Source of the DNA: Trogon surrucura
Taxonomy: Eukaryota; Chordata; Aves; Trogoniformes; Trogonidae
Assembly (NCBI GenBank): GCA_020746105.1
Contig: CM036629.1
Coordinates: 9,057,501-9,121,500 of the forward strand
Length of the DNA: 64,000 nucleotides
Reading direction: 5' to 3'
The notes under the pieces were generated by a model that saw only the letters and a list, made by a program, of their open reading frames with translations, was not told the origin of the DNA and made no database searches. A program made the position numbers and the translations under genes. Of this stretch, positions 1 to 11,208 are shown piece by piece (the first letter of the stretch is position 1; each line of letters starts with the position of its first letter).

Positions 1-599
1 CACTTTAGCCTAAACCAGATGTGCGAAAGAGAGCTCCTAAACGTATCTTTTTATTTTTTATTTGTGTGTATGTGTTTGTGTATGTGGGAGATATTTTTGG
101 TTCCTGCTAGGCTTCTTTGCAGCAAAGCCCCTTTCTAGAATTTACTTTCCTTTATTAGAGTTGCAGCTCGGCTTTGTGTGGGCCTCTGGGGGTTTTGGCC
201 AGCCGTTGGCAATTTCTCTCAGACACCCAATTACCCCTGACGTCAATGCCGTCTCTCCCATCTCCCTTGGGTGCCCACATTTTTTCCTTTGTAACACTAA
301 TAGCTGACTAGCTAAGTGCCTGTTATTTCCTTGGCAGAAGATTTGATTGTGTTTTGGGCCGGATACTAAATCCAAAAACTATGTAAAAATGTCAATAGGT
401 GAGTGCACATTGATTTCGGTTAGTCACAGTGATATTTGAGCCCCTTTGGGGGCTCTGTCTGGGGAAGTATTTTACAAGAAAGATAATATAACAGAAAATT
501 ACTGGAGCTGCACAGGTCTCTGGTGGATTTCTTAGGGGCCTGCTAAGTTTCTGTAGAATCAACAAATGCTTTATTAATCTAAATTTGCGGTTTTGTTCC

Positions 600-950
600 T
601 GCCTCTCTTCAGACAGCTCGGGCTCGCCAGAGGAGGCTCGGCGGGAGCCGGGGCGGCCGGCAGCAGAGCCCGACCCGGCCGGGGGGCGACGGGGAGGCCG
701 GGGGCGGCCGCGGGCCCCCTCCTCACCCGGCCGAGGCCTGCGGCGGCAGATAACGCGAGGGGACGGAGGGGGTCCCCGACAGCTGTGCGGGGCCGGCGCT
801 GACTGGGAGCGCCTGATAAGGGCCCCGCGCGGGAGCCAGCCGCCAGCGCCGCACCGCCAGCACGCTGCGGGGCCGCGGCGACTGGCGAAGAAAGTTAAGC
901 ACAACTGGTCCGGGGGCGGGAGGGAGGGCTGCGCTGGAAGATAATGGTAA
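600..950. promoter_or_regulatory. CpG-rich block, possible exon or promoter
   Basis: This is a CpG-dense stretch of about 350 bp in otherwise AT-rich sequence. It starts directly after a textbook 3' splice-site motif (pyrimidine run ending CTCTTCAG, AG at 611-612). It contains a GC box (CGGGGGCGGG, 911-920), a possible G-quadruplex (681-714) and three WGATAR motifs (748, 814, 939), with a fourth at 1069. A frame is open from 613 to a TAA at 942-944, but it is Arg/Gly/Pro-rich with no domain and looks composition-driven. The only donor-like site near the 3' end (ATG|GTAATT at 947) is weak. It could be an untranslated exon, an enhancer or a distant promoter. Confidence 0.4.
681..714 (+). other. 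Potential G-quadruplex
   Basis: Runs of six, four, five and three G lie within 34 bp on the + strand, with loops of 4-7 bases, inside the CpG-rich block. Confidence 0.45.
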
Positions 951-3299
951 TTGATGGAATCAAAGTCGCAGAGCAGCCTTGTTTTTCCTCGCAATTAATT
1001 TTTTTTCTAATTTTCAGACCGAAGGATCCGAAGAGCTCAGGTTGCACCGAGCACATGCTGCACTAAAAGATAATAAGCACATGCCCTCTTCAGCTTTTTG
1101 GGGGAAATTCAGGCCAAGAAAAGGCACAATTAAATGAAACGCACCCTCCTTAAAGTTACAAGCGCACGTCTCCAAGCTTGGCAGAGCGTGCTCTTAAGGA
1201 CAAGGAAAATCAATGGCTTTGTCAGGTTGCCGGGCTGTGTGCTCACTGACCACCAGGGACAAGAAGGCAGTTTTGCCCACAAGGCTGGTGCAGGGTGACG
1301 CCAAAGGTGGGGGTTGTTTGGGGACTCGGAGTGTGGCTTATGCACACTGGGCATTTCTGCAGCTCTTCTTCCTCGCCTGCTCCCCGCCACAACCTGTAAC
1401 ACAAGATGTACGTAGAGAAAATCAGAGATTTGTGCCATTGGTATTTTACATTGGTTACCTTCCAGGTTTATTTTAGCCAGTTTGGATCTTTCTCATGAGC
1501 AACCTGTCAACCAAAGGGATTTTTTTTCACTTTTTAAGGGGCTTCCCCAAGTATAGTGTTCAGGAGCCATATTAGTTTGTGTGCTTTAAGTAAATAAAAC
1601 CTTTTATACTTTTTAGTCTTTGGCAGTTGCAGCCACAAGCAATAAAGTCTTGTGTCAGCTCAGCATGTAGAGTGCAGGATACCTAATAACTAGTAAACCA
1701 TTTTAAAAAGTATTCTGCTTGATCAGACATGATGCTTAACATATAGTGCTGTATCCTGCCTAGTAAGTAATTAGTATTGAGGGGGGGAAGAGCCTCCCCT
1801 GGGGACCATGACACCATAGACCTAAACTGGCATTTTTTTCACACGTTAGATTTTTCTTTCTTTAGTAGAGAGCATTTCTTTGCCCATTTTAAAAATCATT
1901 CTCTGAGAATTAACAGACTGTATTGAGGGTATTGTATATCTTAAATGAACCTTGCAAATGCTAAGAGTGTATTCTTCTTCCTATATGGACACTGTGTAGA
2001 GTGGGCAGGCAAGCAGTATTGTAGTGCCAGAGGACTAGAAATCAAATGTTTGGTAGGAAAAAACCCCCGCTCTAACCTGGGAAATAAACATAAACCAGGG
2101 ATTACCACAACTGACTTTTGCTGTGATTTTGTTGGTTCCATACTGGAACAAGTGGATGTGTGGATGTGCTGGTGAAATGAATGAACCTATTGAGGTAAAA
2201 CGCTCTGGTTTATTTTGTCATGAAGAGGCTGGGGTTTTTACTGGATCTCTGTTATGTTTTCCCCAGAGCGGCAACAGAAGATTTCTTTGTGCATGGGCTC
2301 AAGTTCATGGGATTTTTTTCAACTACTGAAGAGGTGGAGCATTTACTGCCTGTTTGGGTGGGAGAAGGGTATCCTGAAGACCTGAGCGTTGTCACTGTGA
2401 ATCACAGCTCGTATCAGACAGGCTGATGGGTCTTCTCTGCTGAAAGAACTGATCATCTGCCTTGTCTTGACTGTTAGTTATGAAAAGGGCAAGCCAGATG
2501 TGAAGAAAGACGAATTCCTTGAAGGCACCGTGTAAAAACTTGGCCTAATGCCAACACAACTATTGCTGATCAACTTGAGCAGGGATGTGGTTCAGATTAG
2601 AGGGTCCTTGTGTGGAAAGAAGATTTTTTTTCTTTCTCCTTATAAACTTGAGAGCCTACTGGGTTACTGCTGCCAGCCTCCCCTCTTCGATGTTGCAGGT
2701 TCCAGTATAATTAAACCCAAAATGTGATGAGGTCTGGTCCGTTTGGCCACTGTGATATGACAGACAGAGTGACCTGGGCCTTCTCTGCCTGAGAGACAAT
2801 TGGTGAAGTGCCCCTGGGCAGTCAGACGCCTTGACGCAGTGCCTGCGAGCACCTATTTCATCCTCCTCCGGCCTCTCCAGGTCTGGCTCGTTCTCTCAGC
2901 CTCTTGGCTTCGGGAATTCTGACAGCTATGTGGAAAACAAGTGCCGAAACAAAAAGCACTGTCAGGTCATTTGGGTAGAGAAAAGTGAGTAAAATTCATG
3001 AAGTTAATGTGCACCCCCACACCAGTGCCCACCTTCGTGCTCCTCAGGGCTGTGCCGAGGGAGGCAGAGCTCTGGGCTGGTGTCAAGCTCCCTCTGAGCC
3101 ACCAGCCCTGCCTGGGAGGAGCGTAGGGAAAGGACAAAATCTGCTTCTGCTAGAAACAGATTTTAAAAATGGCTCCTGTGCTAAGGGGCCATACTGAATT
3201 TTGGAGTGTGAGTCTATAGGACACTGAGAGCTGGCAGTCGCAGACAACTGAAAAAGCAGCCTCTCGAACGGGCAGGTTTTGACTTGAAACCGAAACAAA

Positions 3300-3965
3300 A
3301 AGCCCGGCTGGTCGCACAGTCCCGGGTCAAGGCACGCTGGGGAGTGTGGGTTTTCCTGTGCCGCCTCACCTGCGGTGTGGGTGCGGGGAGCGTGAGCCAC
3401 AGGTCTGTGCTGCAGCCACAGCAGAGCCACCACAGCAGGACGGTCACGCCGCGCTCCCCGCACTGAGGTGGGACCTGCTCCCCTGACCCGCACCTGTTTC
3501 TGTGGATCAGAGGGGGATCGTGGGGCTGGCGAGGCGCAGGCCTGTGGCCCTGAGGGAAGAGGCCATGGGGAGGGCAAGGCACGGGTGGGGGTACGTGGTG
3601 GCTGTGGTGGGAAGCTGGGCAGTGGGTGGGTGCGGTGCGGAGGCCTCTGTGGAGGCTCCCTCTGAGAGGGAGGAAGGCTGTGGCGGGCACTGGGCTGAGC
3701 ACGGGCACGAAGCGGTGATGGGGGTGGCTCCTGTGTCCGTGCTCCACCATGGGGCCGTGCTCGAGGTGCTTGTGGGCAGCCTGCCCACCGCTGGGCTTCC
3801 GTGCCCGAGCCGGGGCCACCAGAGGCGGGAGGTTTCACCCGCCTCAGGAAGCAGCAGGAGACACCTGCTCTCTGCTCGCCTTTTCCTCCTTCCTGTGAGT
3901 GAGACGATATTCATCGGCCGCCTCTCCGCTGGGGCTGTGGCCGGTGCCTTTCCTGACGTCCCCTG
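3300..3965. other. GC-rich, G-skewed patch without a recognised gene
   Basis: This GC-rich stretch has many CpGs and a G-rich + strand. It includes a clean G-quadruplex pattern at 3609-3630 (GGG, 5-base loop, GGG, 4-base loop, GGG, T, GGG). Long frames are open on both strands (minus 3083-3838, plus 3502-3966), which argues that stop-poor GC composition rather than coding selection explains them. The products are Pro/Ser/Arg-rich and match no family I know. Confidence 0.5.
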
Positions 3966-5399
3966 AAGCAGGAGCAAGCTGTTGCCCACAGGCCACCATT
4001 GAAAAACGTCAGGTAGGGACCTCAGCGTGGAGGATTTGTCTTCTGAGCTTCAAGTGGAGTGTCAGCTGATGAACAAAATCTTAAGTATTGTTTAAAAAGT
4101 TACTTTTACCTACATTCCCATTTCTTTACGTTTCCCGGAGGGAGCTCAAAAGGCATGCTCTTGGGTAGGGTAGTGGGTGAAGGAGGATTTCTCCCTTGAA
4201 CCATATTACTGTATGTTAAGATACCCTAAAGAAGAGAGTAGTTCACTGGGAAGCAGACTTGTGTACGTGTTTTGCCACATCAAAGCTTTTAAATGGGCAA
4301 CAGGAGTTGAAGAACATAGTAGGGGAAAAGCTGGGTGAGCTCCTGCTGCAGTGAAGGTGGGAGAGTAGTAACAGGGTGGCATCCGCTTGGGTCGGAGGGG
4401 ACATGTCAGCGTGGAAGGGAGCAGAAAAGTGAAGAATGGAGAGGGAAGTGCTACCACAGTGATTTCTGTCCCTCTGGCAAGAACTGGGGACATTTATGAG
4501 TGAAGCAGCTCCTGCTTTTCCTGAGATATTTCCTTTTCCCTGGTTTGTTACAGGCCTGTGTGGCCTTGCAGGCCAGGTCTCCTTCCATTCCTGGGTGTGG
4601 GTTGTGCCTATTAAGAGACTAAAGTGTCACTAAGGTATTGCATGGTCTTCAGGTGAATACTCTGCAACAAGGGTTGTTCTTGCCGTATAATTTGCAGAGT
4701 TTCACTCAAGTCACAGCCGGAAAATTACATCTGCTCCTGAGAATAAGGAGAAGATAAAAAAATAACAGGTTATTTTAAGTTGTGCAGGAATATATCGAAG
4801 TTAAACTGAAAGGGAAATGTTCAGATTGGCTGCAAATTTTATCAGGCTTATAGTTGCATTAGGAACCTTTTAAAGACCTGAGTCTTTAAAAATGATTTAG
4901 AATTGGAAAACTCAAAGGTTTTGAGCAAAAATTGTTATGCAAAAAATAGCAGTATGAATATGTATTTCATGTCAATATGAGAGGGCAACTTCAGTAAGAC
5001 ATCAGTTAATTTATGTTTGAGATATCCATGTGTACATAAATACTGTGTTCTAGCAGTGCATATAACAACTAAGAAGCATAAGAGATATGTTTTGTCTTCT
5101 AGTTGTATGCAAATGTGCAGGAGTGTTCTGGATTTGTTCTTTCGACTTCTTTAGGGCTGTGTTGAAGAAGCATTGACTGAAAAATAGTCCCTTTCTGAAG
5201 GATGTAATCTTTAATTTCCTAGTCATGGACTATGCATTAAATTCACGTAGGCCTTCTTCTAGTTTTGACGAAGTTTCCTTTTTTTCTTGGATCTTCACTA
5301 TGTTGGAAACAGTCTCTTAATTGATTGCCAAGCATTCACTCTTTTATATTGCTTTTATAGCCCCACATTGTTCTTGGTCTTGGATTCATGGAGCCGGTA

Positions 5400-5690
5400 G
5401 ACAAAGCAGTTGGCAGGGAGAGTGAATGACTTCAGGAAGCAGTAGACGTGTAAGCTCTGACCATGGAGATGACAGAAAGATAGAGGGGAAGTAGGTAAGA
5501 GGGTGAGCATGGTCTTGAAATCAGAGAGGCTGATAGATTGTGTGCCAGAGAAAGGTTAGTATAGCAGGACTCAAGACAGGGACAGAGGCATGGGGTGGAA
5601 TGGTGACTGGAAAGAGGAAGATGAGAAATATCAAAACACCGGGAGGAGGGGAGAAAGGGAAAAGGCTGATAAAAGATGGAGTGGGTCCAG
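5400..5690 (+). repeat. Purine-rich low-complexity stretch
   Basis: The + strand is strongly enriched in A and G (for example GGGAGGAGGGGAGAAAGGGA near 5641-5662) over nearly 300 bp. There is no consistent repeat unit and no open frame of note. Confidence 0.5.
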
Positions 5691-8600
5691 AAGTGGCAAC
5701 TAAGAAGTGAAATACAGAGGCTAAGATTGTTGACTCAGGAGATGAAATGAGAAGTGTAAGACGAAATCAGTAACTTCAGCAGAGGATAAAGTCTTCCACA
5801 CTTGAAGAAAAAATAGTAGAAGAAAGCAAAACATCTATTTTGTTTTACTTTTCTGCGCTTTGGCCAGGCAGTTCTGTCAACGACTGAACACTGCTCTGCT
5901 TTCTTTTCCAACATTGATAGCTTCCTCATTACCTTCCCGAGACACTATCGTAAAAATGGACTTGGGAAGCAAACGTCCTGCTTCTGGGAAGCGTGGCAAA
6001 GTAGTATCTTGTCTGCCGAGTGACAGACAGGCTTCCAGGAGCCAATCTGTTAGAGTCATTTTTCTTGTAATGCATCCTCCAAAAAAAAAATGATTACGTT
6101 TTCTCCAATATGCCCCTGTGTAGCATCAAAATAACTTTGAGGAACAGTTTATATAGAGGTGACCTCCACATGTACCTGCCAGACTAAATTGTTCTGTGAT
6201 TGATCCCTCTCACAAAAAAGAAATTTGTAGCAGAATATGAAGTTTGAGTTTTGTTTCTGGTGCAGTTTGAAAGGGCTTAATGAGCAGTGCTCTGTTCTAG
6301 CAAAGTGAAATGAGAATTAACCAGGTGTCTGACTTCCACAGTCAAAATCAGAATTCCACAATCCGAACAGCAAATGTTGCTTGAGTTCCCTGGGTAAATA
6401 ACTCAATTAACTCCGCAAGACGCCCTTCTCTTGAGTTGGAGTCAGAGACCACTTTAGGACTTCCCTCCTTTTGCAGCAATACCCATGGGTTTCTAGAAAG
6501 TGAGACAGGAAGAGGCACACATGCTCCTAGTGATGGCAGGTTGAGCTCATTAGTTTTGATTTTTAGATACGCTGGCATTGTCTCACAGTCTGCTGCCACA
6601 GTTATGGCCTTTCCAGACTACTTATCTAGGGGGAAGCGTGCTTTCCGTCTGTGCTTAGCCTTGGTCAGTTAGGTGTGCCGTTGAGCCCAGAGCACAGACA
6701 AAGCACACACTGCTTCAGCAGCCCCAGCATCTACTGTCGAGGATGCAAAAGAAAGACACAAAGTGGAGGTAGCTTTCCCATGCAGATGTTTACTTCTGGC
6801 AGTCCCGTTAGGTGAGCTCACTATCTTCCTGAGGTCTTTTGAACAAATGCTTCAGAACAACTGAGCTATTAGAAACTTACTCCCTCCTGTGAATGAGCAT
6901 ATAGGCGTTTTGCTGGTGAGGTGAAAAAACGTGTCTTAATCTGCACTGTCCATATTAGTTTGCAGTCCCGTTAATTCCTTCCTCTTAATTCATCTTGGAG
7001 TGTTTTGGAAGATTACTCAGCATCTATCAGTGCACTTCTCAGGACAGTCTATGGAAAAGACTGAACATTTGCTGAAGAGCCTTTACTGTATTTCCCCTAC
7101 TACGATTCCCCACACGGTGCTGAGGTTTCAAGAGGCTTTAAGTGAGCTGGTTGAGCCTCCTTTTGAACCCGTCATAGATTTTTGTTTGTATTTTATTTCC
7201 TTTAAAGTTTATTTCCTCCCTTATGGCAGCCACCTTTTGCCAAATGAGTAAGGCACTCCAGTTCTTTCTGGCTTTTGCCCCATTTACCACCTTCCAAAAA
7301 GATTGCGGTGGCTGTATGACTGCATTTGAGATTTTCCCCGGAGTGATCTCTGATTTCTTTTCAATCAGTTCATTTAATTGACCGTGTTTATTTCCCTGGC
7401 CCTCGTGGCTCCCTGAGTGCAGCTATTTGTCAGAAGCTGGATGTTAAGCATCCTTTTCATGCTTTACCTGGAGACTTTCTTAAACCATCTCATCTGTTGT
7501 TAGCATTTGGGGCTAAGCCCAAAAGGGAAGCTCTCCCAATCAGAAAGCTATCTAAATGGATAATGGGATACTTCAAGACATGTAACAAGGAGGCAAATGT
7601 CCCAGTCCCACCGCTCCCGTGCTTATCCCACCAGAGCTACGGTAGCTTTGAAGGCTTGCATGGGCAAGGTTCCCAACGTGGATGTTTGCAAGACAGCTAG
7701 CTGGAACTTGGTACACGTACCTAGCATACTGCTCAGATGTAGAGCCTAGGCATGATGCCCGCTTTAGAAAGCAGCTTTGTAGTCTATATTTGCTTAATTT
7801 AGTGCTCAGCTGTCCTCCTGAGAAGGGCTGTTTGCTGCATGTTAGTGTCCAAGAGCAGGAAACGATGGAAGCAACTTTCATCAGAAAGAAGATGAAGTAA
7901 CTTGGCACTCGCTGGAGTTTGGAGGCTAAATTGCCTTTTAAAAGATCATCCTTACTGCTTGTCTAAGGAGTTTCCAAGCTGTAAATAGGATGGGAAGAAG
8001 GATGCCTTTGTATCCTGTGTTCCCCTTTTCTAGATGTTGTCTTGGTGACATTAGCTGCCTTCTTCAAAGTCTATAAAATTCTGTTTGAATGCTTTTCATG
8101 CTCTAGTTTGGCATACAGCATAAATCCAAGCAAACTGACCTGAGACAGGAATACATTTTCCTCTTCAGTGACTTCTGTCGGTGTCCACTGCTAGCATCTA
8201 TATTAGCACATGAGATTTCTTGGGAACATCCTGGAGCTATTCTTTTCCAAAATCTTTTTAAAAGTGACAAAGCACTGTTATTTCCTAGAAAGTTTGGTCA
8301 GCTTCTTACACATGAATTTTTAAATCATTGTCCTATTATTTCCTTATGCCACTTATTTTTATACTGTCTCTTAAAATAGACATAGGTCAAGAGTAATTAA
8401 GGAGAAATGCACTGCATTCAAAACATAAGTAGAAGGAAGTAAATGCTACTATGTGTCACTCCAGGCAGTGGTCAAATATCAAAATTTTAGTCTTGACAGC
8501 TGAGTCAAAAAAAAAGAGATCCTTTTAAATAACTTAACATTCCCTTAATGATTCATGAAAGGTAAATTTGAACGTTTGACTTCACTGCAATAATACAGCT

Positions 8601-9479
8601 GGTTTAATTTTTTATTATTTTTAAACCCACAGCCAGCATGCTGGAGTAAGTTATTTGCAGTGTATTTTTAAAGTCCATATTGAAATATTAGCCATAACTG
8701 TCTGCTGTGTATAAAAGGGGGGGGGATATGTTTGAAGTTTAATCATGCTTCTACTTACGCTCAGTCCCAGAGCAATCCTTTTTTCTGCTGCTGAGCTCAA
8801 ACAGCTAGTAGCCAGGTTTGATCTGCTGCCCCATGGAGCAGTGCCCTATGTGAATTTGAAGTTTTCTCAACCCAGGAGGGCTGCAGATAAAGACTAGCCT
8901 CAGGTAGCCAGATCTCTCCTTCCCAAAGCAGCTCCTGGGGCGCTGCCTGGAGCAGTCCTCCTGAAATTGTTTCAGGCAATTGCTACAGACTATTTCCACT
9001 ACTGCCCCTCTTACCCCTCCTTCCCTGTCCTCCTCCTGGCATAAGGGAGGAGTTTTGGAGTCCAGGAGTCCTATTTGACTTTAATAAAATGCGGGGGAAA
9101 AAAAAAAAAAGCAGAGCAGTTTGTAGGGAACTGGCACAGACTATGGAAACAGGAGCCACAGCAAGACAAAACCCAGTGGCCTTCAAAACTTTTTTCCCTT
9201 CTTTTTCACCACATGACTTGGAGGATGTGGACAGTAATTAAAGGACCCCCTAGCTCCTCATTTTCTGTGCCTGGTCCTTTGATCTGTTTCGTGTCGGGTA
9301 GCTATTTTCATTGTTCCTGTCTTTTCTTTTATTCTCACCCAGCCCCTTTGATGTGAGCAATGATGATCTTTAATTCCAAAATAGGAGATGGGCAGGATAG
9401 CAGTATTGGCCTTACATAATGCATCTTTCACATCTTATTTTTAAACTTGAGCATAATAGGTGTAAGTCAGAGGCTGGGG

Positions 9480-9800
9480 AGCATTAACCCTTTCCACGCA
9501 GGGGAACTGCCGAGGAGATTAAGAGCCTATCACTTCTGGTAACGTCAGTCAGGTTAATCTGCTGTAGATGCCTACAGATGCATTTGCGAAAAAGATTATT
9601 ATTATTTTCCTGCAAATACGATGGATCTCTAAACATAATCTGGAGGGAGTTTGTCCTAATTGTTCCCATGTGGGAAAAATGTGCTGAGAAAGAACAGTAA
9701 AGCTAATGCAGTTATTCTGACTGGCTTCACTTGGCAGCACAGTGGGAGTGAAGCGTACTGTTTATTAGTGTATGTTAATAAACTATAAGGGACAAGCCGC
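9480..9800. promoter_or_regulatory. Candidate conserved non-coding block
   Basis: This is unique, balanced-composition sequence without frames, repeats or low complexity, except for ATTATTATTATT near 9596-9607. It directly precedes a GC-rich patch. It is called only as a candidate regulatory block on general appearance. Confidence 0.15.
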
Positions 9801-9904
9801 GGGTGGCGGTTTATAAACTGTTAGCTCAGGTAGGATAGATGACAATATGGAGGTTATTAGTAACATTAGCAGGCGAGAAGGGCTGGAGGTTCTTATTGAC
9901 TTGA

Positions 9905-10420
9905 AATCACAGAAGCCCGTTACGCCTCCCTGCACTGCATCTTCATCACAGGATGTGCAAGGAGCACGAGACCGAGCCAAGGTGGGTGGCACTCGCGGCA
10001 CCCCTGCCCCAGAGCACCCTCCTGCCAGACTGTCCGAGGCGACGTTTGCAGGAGCCCCTCTGCCACCCGCCGTGGGGGCACCACCCTGCCGGGCTGCCCG
10101 GGGTGGCACATACCACACCCCTGTGCCATGCTTTTTGGGGTGTCCCACACGGCACCTGCTGCTGTGCCATGCAGTGTGGGGTGACCCCCACAGGCTTCCT
10201 GCCACAGGCCCGGGGAGGCAGGTGGTGCTGGCAGAGCCTTGTCCCCCGGGTGTCCCAGCCTGGGGGTGCCGCCGCACCAGGGGGCTGCCCTGGGGAGGTG
10301 CCGCATTAGCGCAGTCCCCATCTGCCTCCGCAGAGCCTCCTCCCTCCGGGCCCCGGCAACAATGGCTCCGCTTCTGCTGCCTGCGCCCTGCCCGAGCCGG
10401 GCTCTGTGACATCTGCAGGG
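9905..10420. other. GC-rich patch open on both strands
   Basis: This CpG-containing GC-rich stretch leaves long frames open simultaneously on both strands (plus 9847-10473, minus 9783-10412). Neither product has a recognisable domain. It contains loosely repeated phrases around GTGCCATGC and GGGGTG (10120-10200), as in a decayed minisatellite. Most likely it is a non-coding GC-rich intronic patch, of a kind common in bird genomes. Confidence 0.45.
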
Positions 10421-11083
10421 TTCAGTCGTCACAGCACGATTTGCTTGGGAAGTACGTCTGTAATTGGAAATAGGTAGCCCAGAATTGTCAAACTTCAGGA
10501 TTCGAGGCACCCACACCCAGTTTAAATGCCCTGAAGCAGTGGCTCAGCTTTCCCCAGTGTCTTTTATTTTAGCAGGATTTGTGACTATCTGGAAATTCAG
10601 AAAATTAGAGGTCTACTGCTCAGCCACTTAAAACATTAATGTTTGAATATTTTGCCACTATTTTCCATGCTCAGAACCAGATCTAAATCGGCACAAATTT
10701 TAAAAGAAAACAAGGAAAAAAACCCAAACAAAATATTGTCACTGTTTTCCTGTGAGCATTAACTTGACACAAAAAATACACAAGTTGTCACTAAGAAATA
10801 ATAAAGAAGCAACGAGGATAGGAAAGGTTAAGTGCTATAGACAGAGGACAATATCCAGCGTGATGTGCCTGATTATGTTGTAGTTTAATGCCTGCCTTTT
10901 TATTTTCATTTACAAGATACATACGCGTACACACTTCTATGTCTGAAACCATTTTAGATGTGGATTTATACCCTCATGACACCAGCTCTTTTAGGGACGT
11001 AAAATGTGTGTTATATTTGTGTAGTTCTTAAAATAACATCTGTTTATTAGATAACTTTCAGGGAGATTCTTATTATATGCTGT

Positions 11084-11208
11084 GGTCCTGCATCAGTAAA
11101 GTACTTCAGCAGATGCCTGGCGTCAGCACGCGACTGGACACGTAGGCTTTTCAGCCTGCGCTTGCTTAAACCTAGGCACATGCTTAAATATTTTGCTGAA
11201 TAGAGGCC
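11084..11208. mobile_element. Old non-autonomous DNA-transposon-like element
   Basis: The two ends form imperfect inverted repeats. Reading inward from 11084 (GGTCCTGCATCAGTAAAG...) and from the complement of 11208 (GGCCTCTATTCAGCAAAA...), about 27 of the first 38 aligned bases agree. The element is only 125 bp, far too short for a transposase. The phrases CACATGCTTAAAT and TTTTGCTGAATAG resemble a short inverted-repeat family I recall as common in turtles, crocodilians and birds. No clear target-site duplication was found, consistent with great age. Family assignment is from memory. Confidence 0.5.

Noticed and set aside
1000..1045. Second acceptor-like motif (TTTTTCTAATTTTCAG) followed by ACCGAAGGATCCGAAGAG and CAG|GTTGCA
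   Set aside because: Could define a 27-bp microexon, but the donor is poor and there is no family match, so it is not called.
8710..8725. TATAAAAG followed by nine G, like a TATA box
   Set aside because: Isolated motif with no CpG block, frame or exon nearby; expected by chance in 64 kb.
9090..9112. AATAAA near a 13-base A run, like a processed retrocopy tail
   Set aside because: The order and spacing are plausible but no gene-like sequence precedes it and no target duplication was seen.
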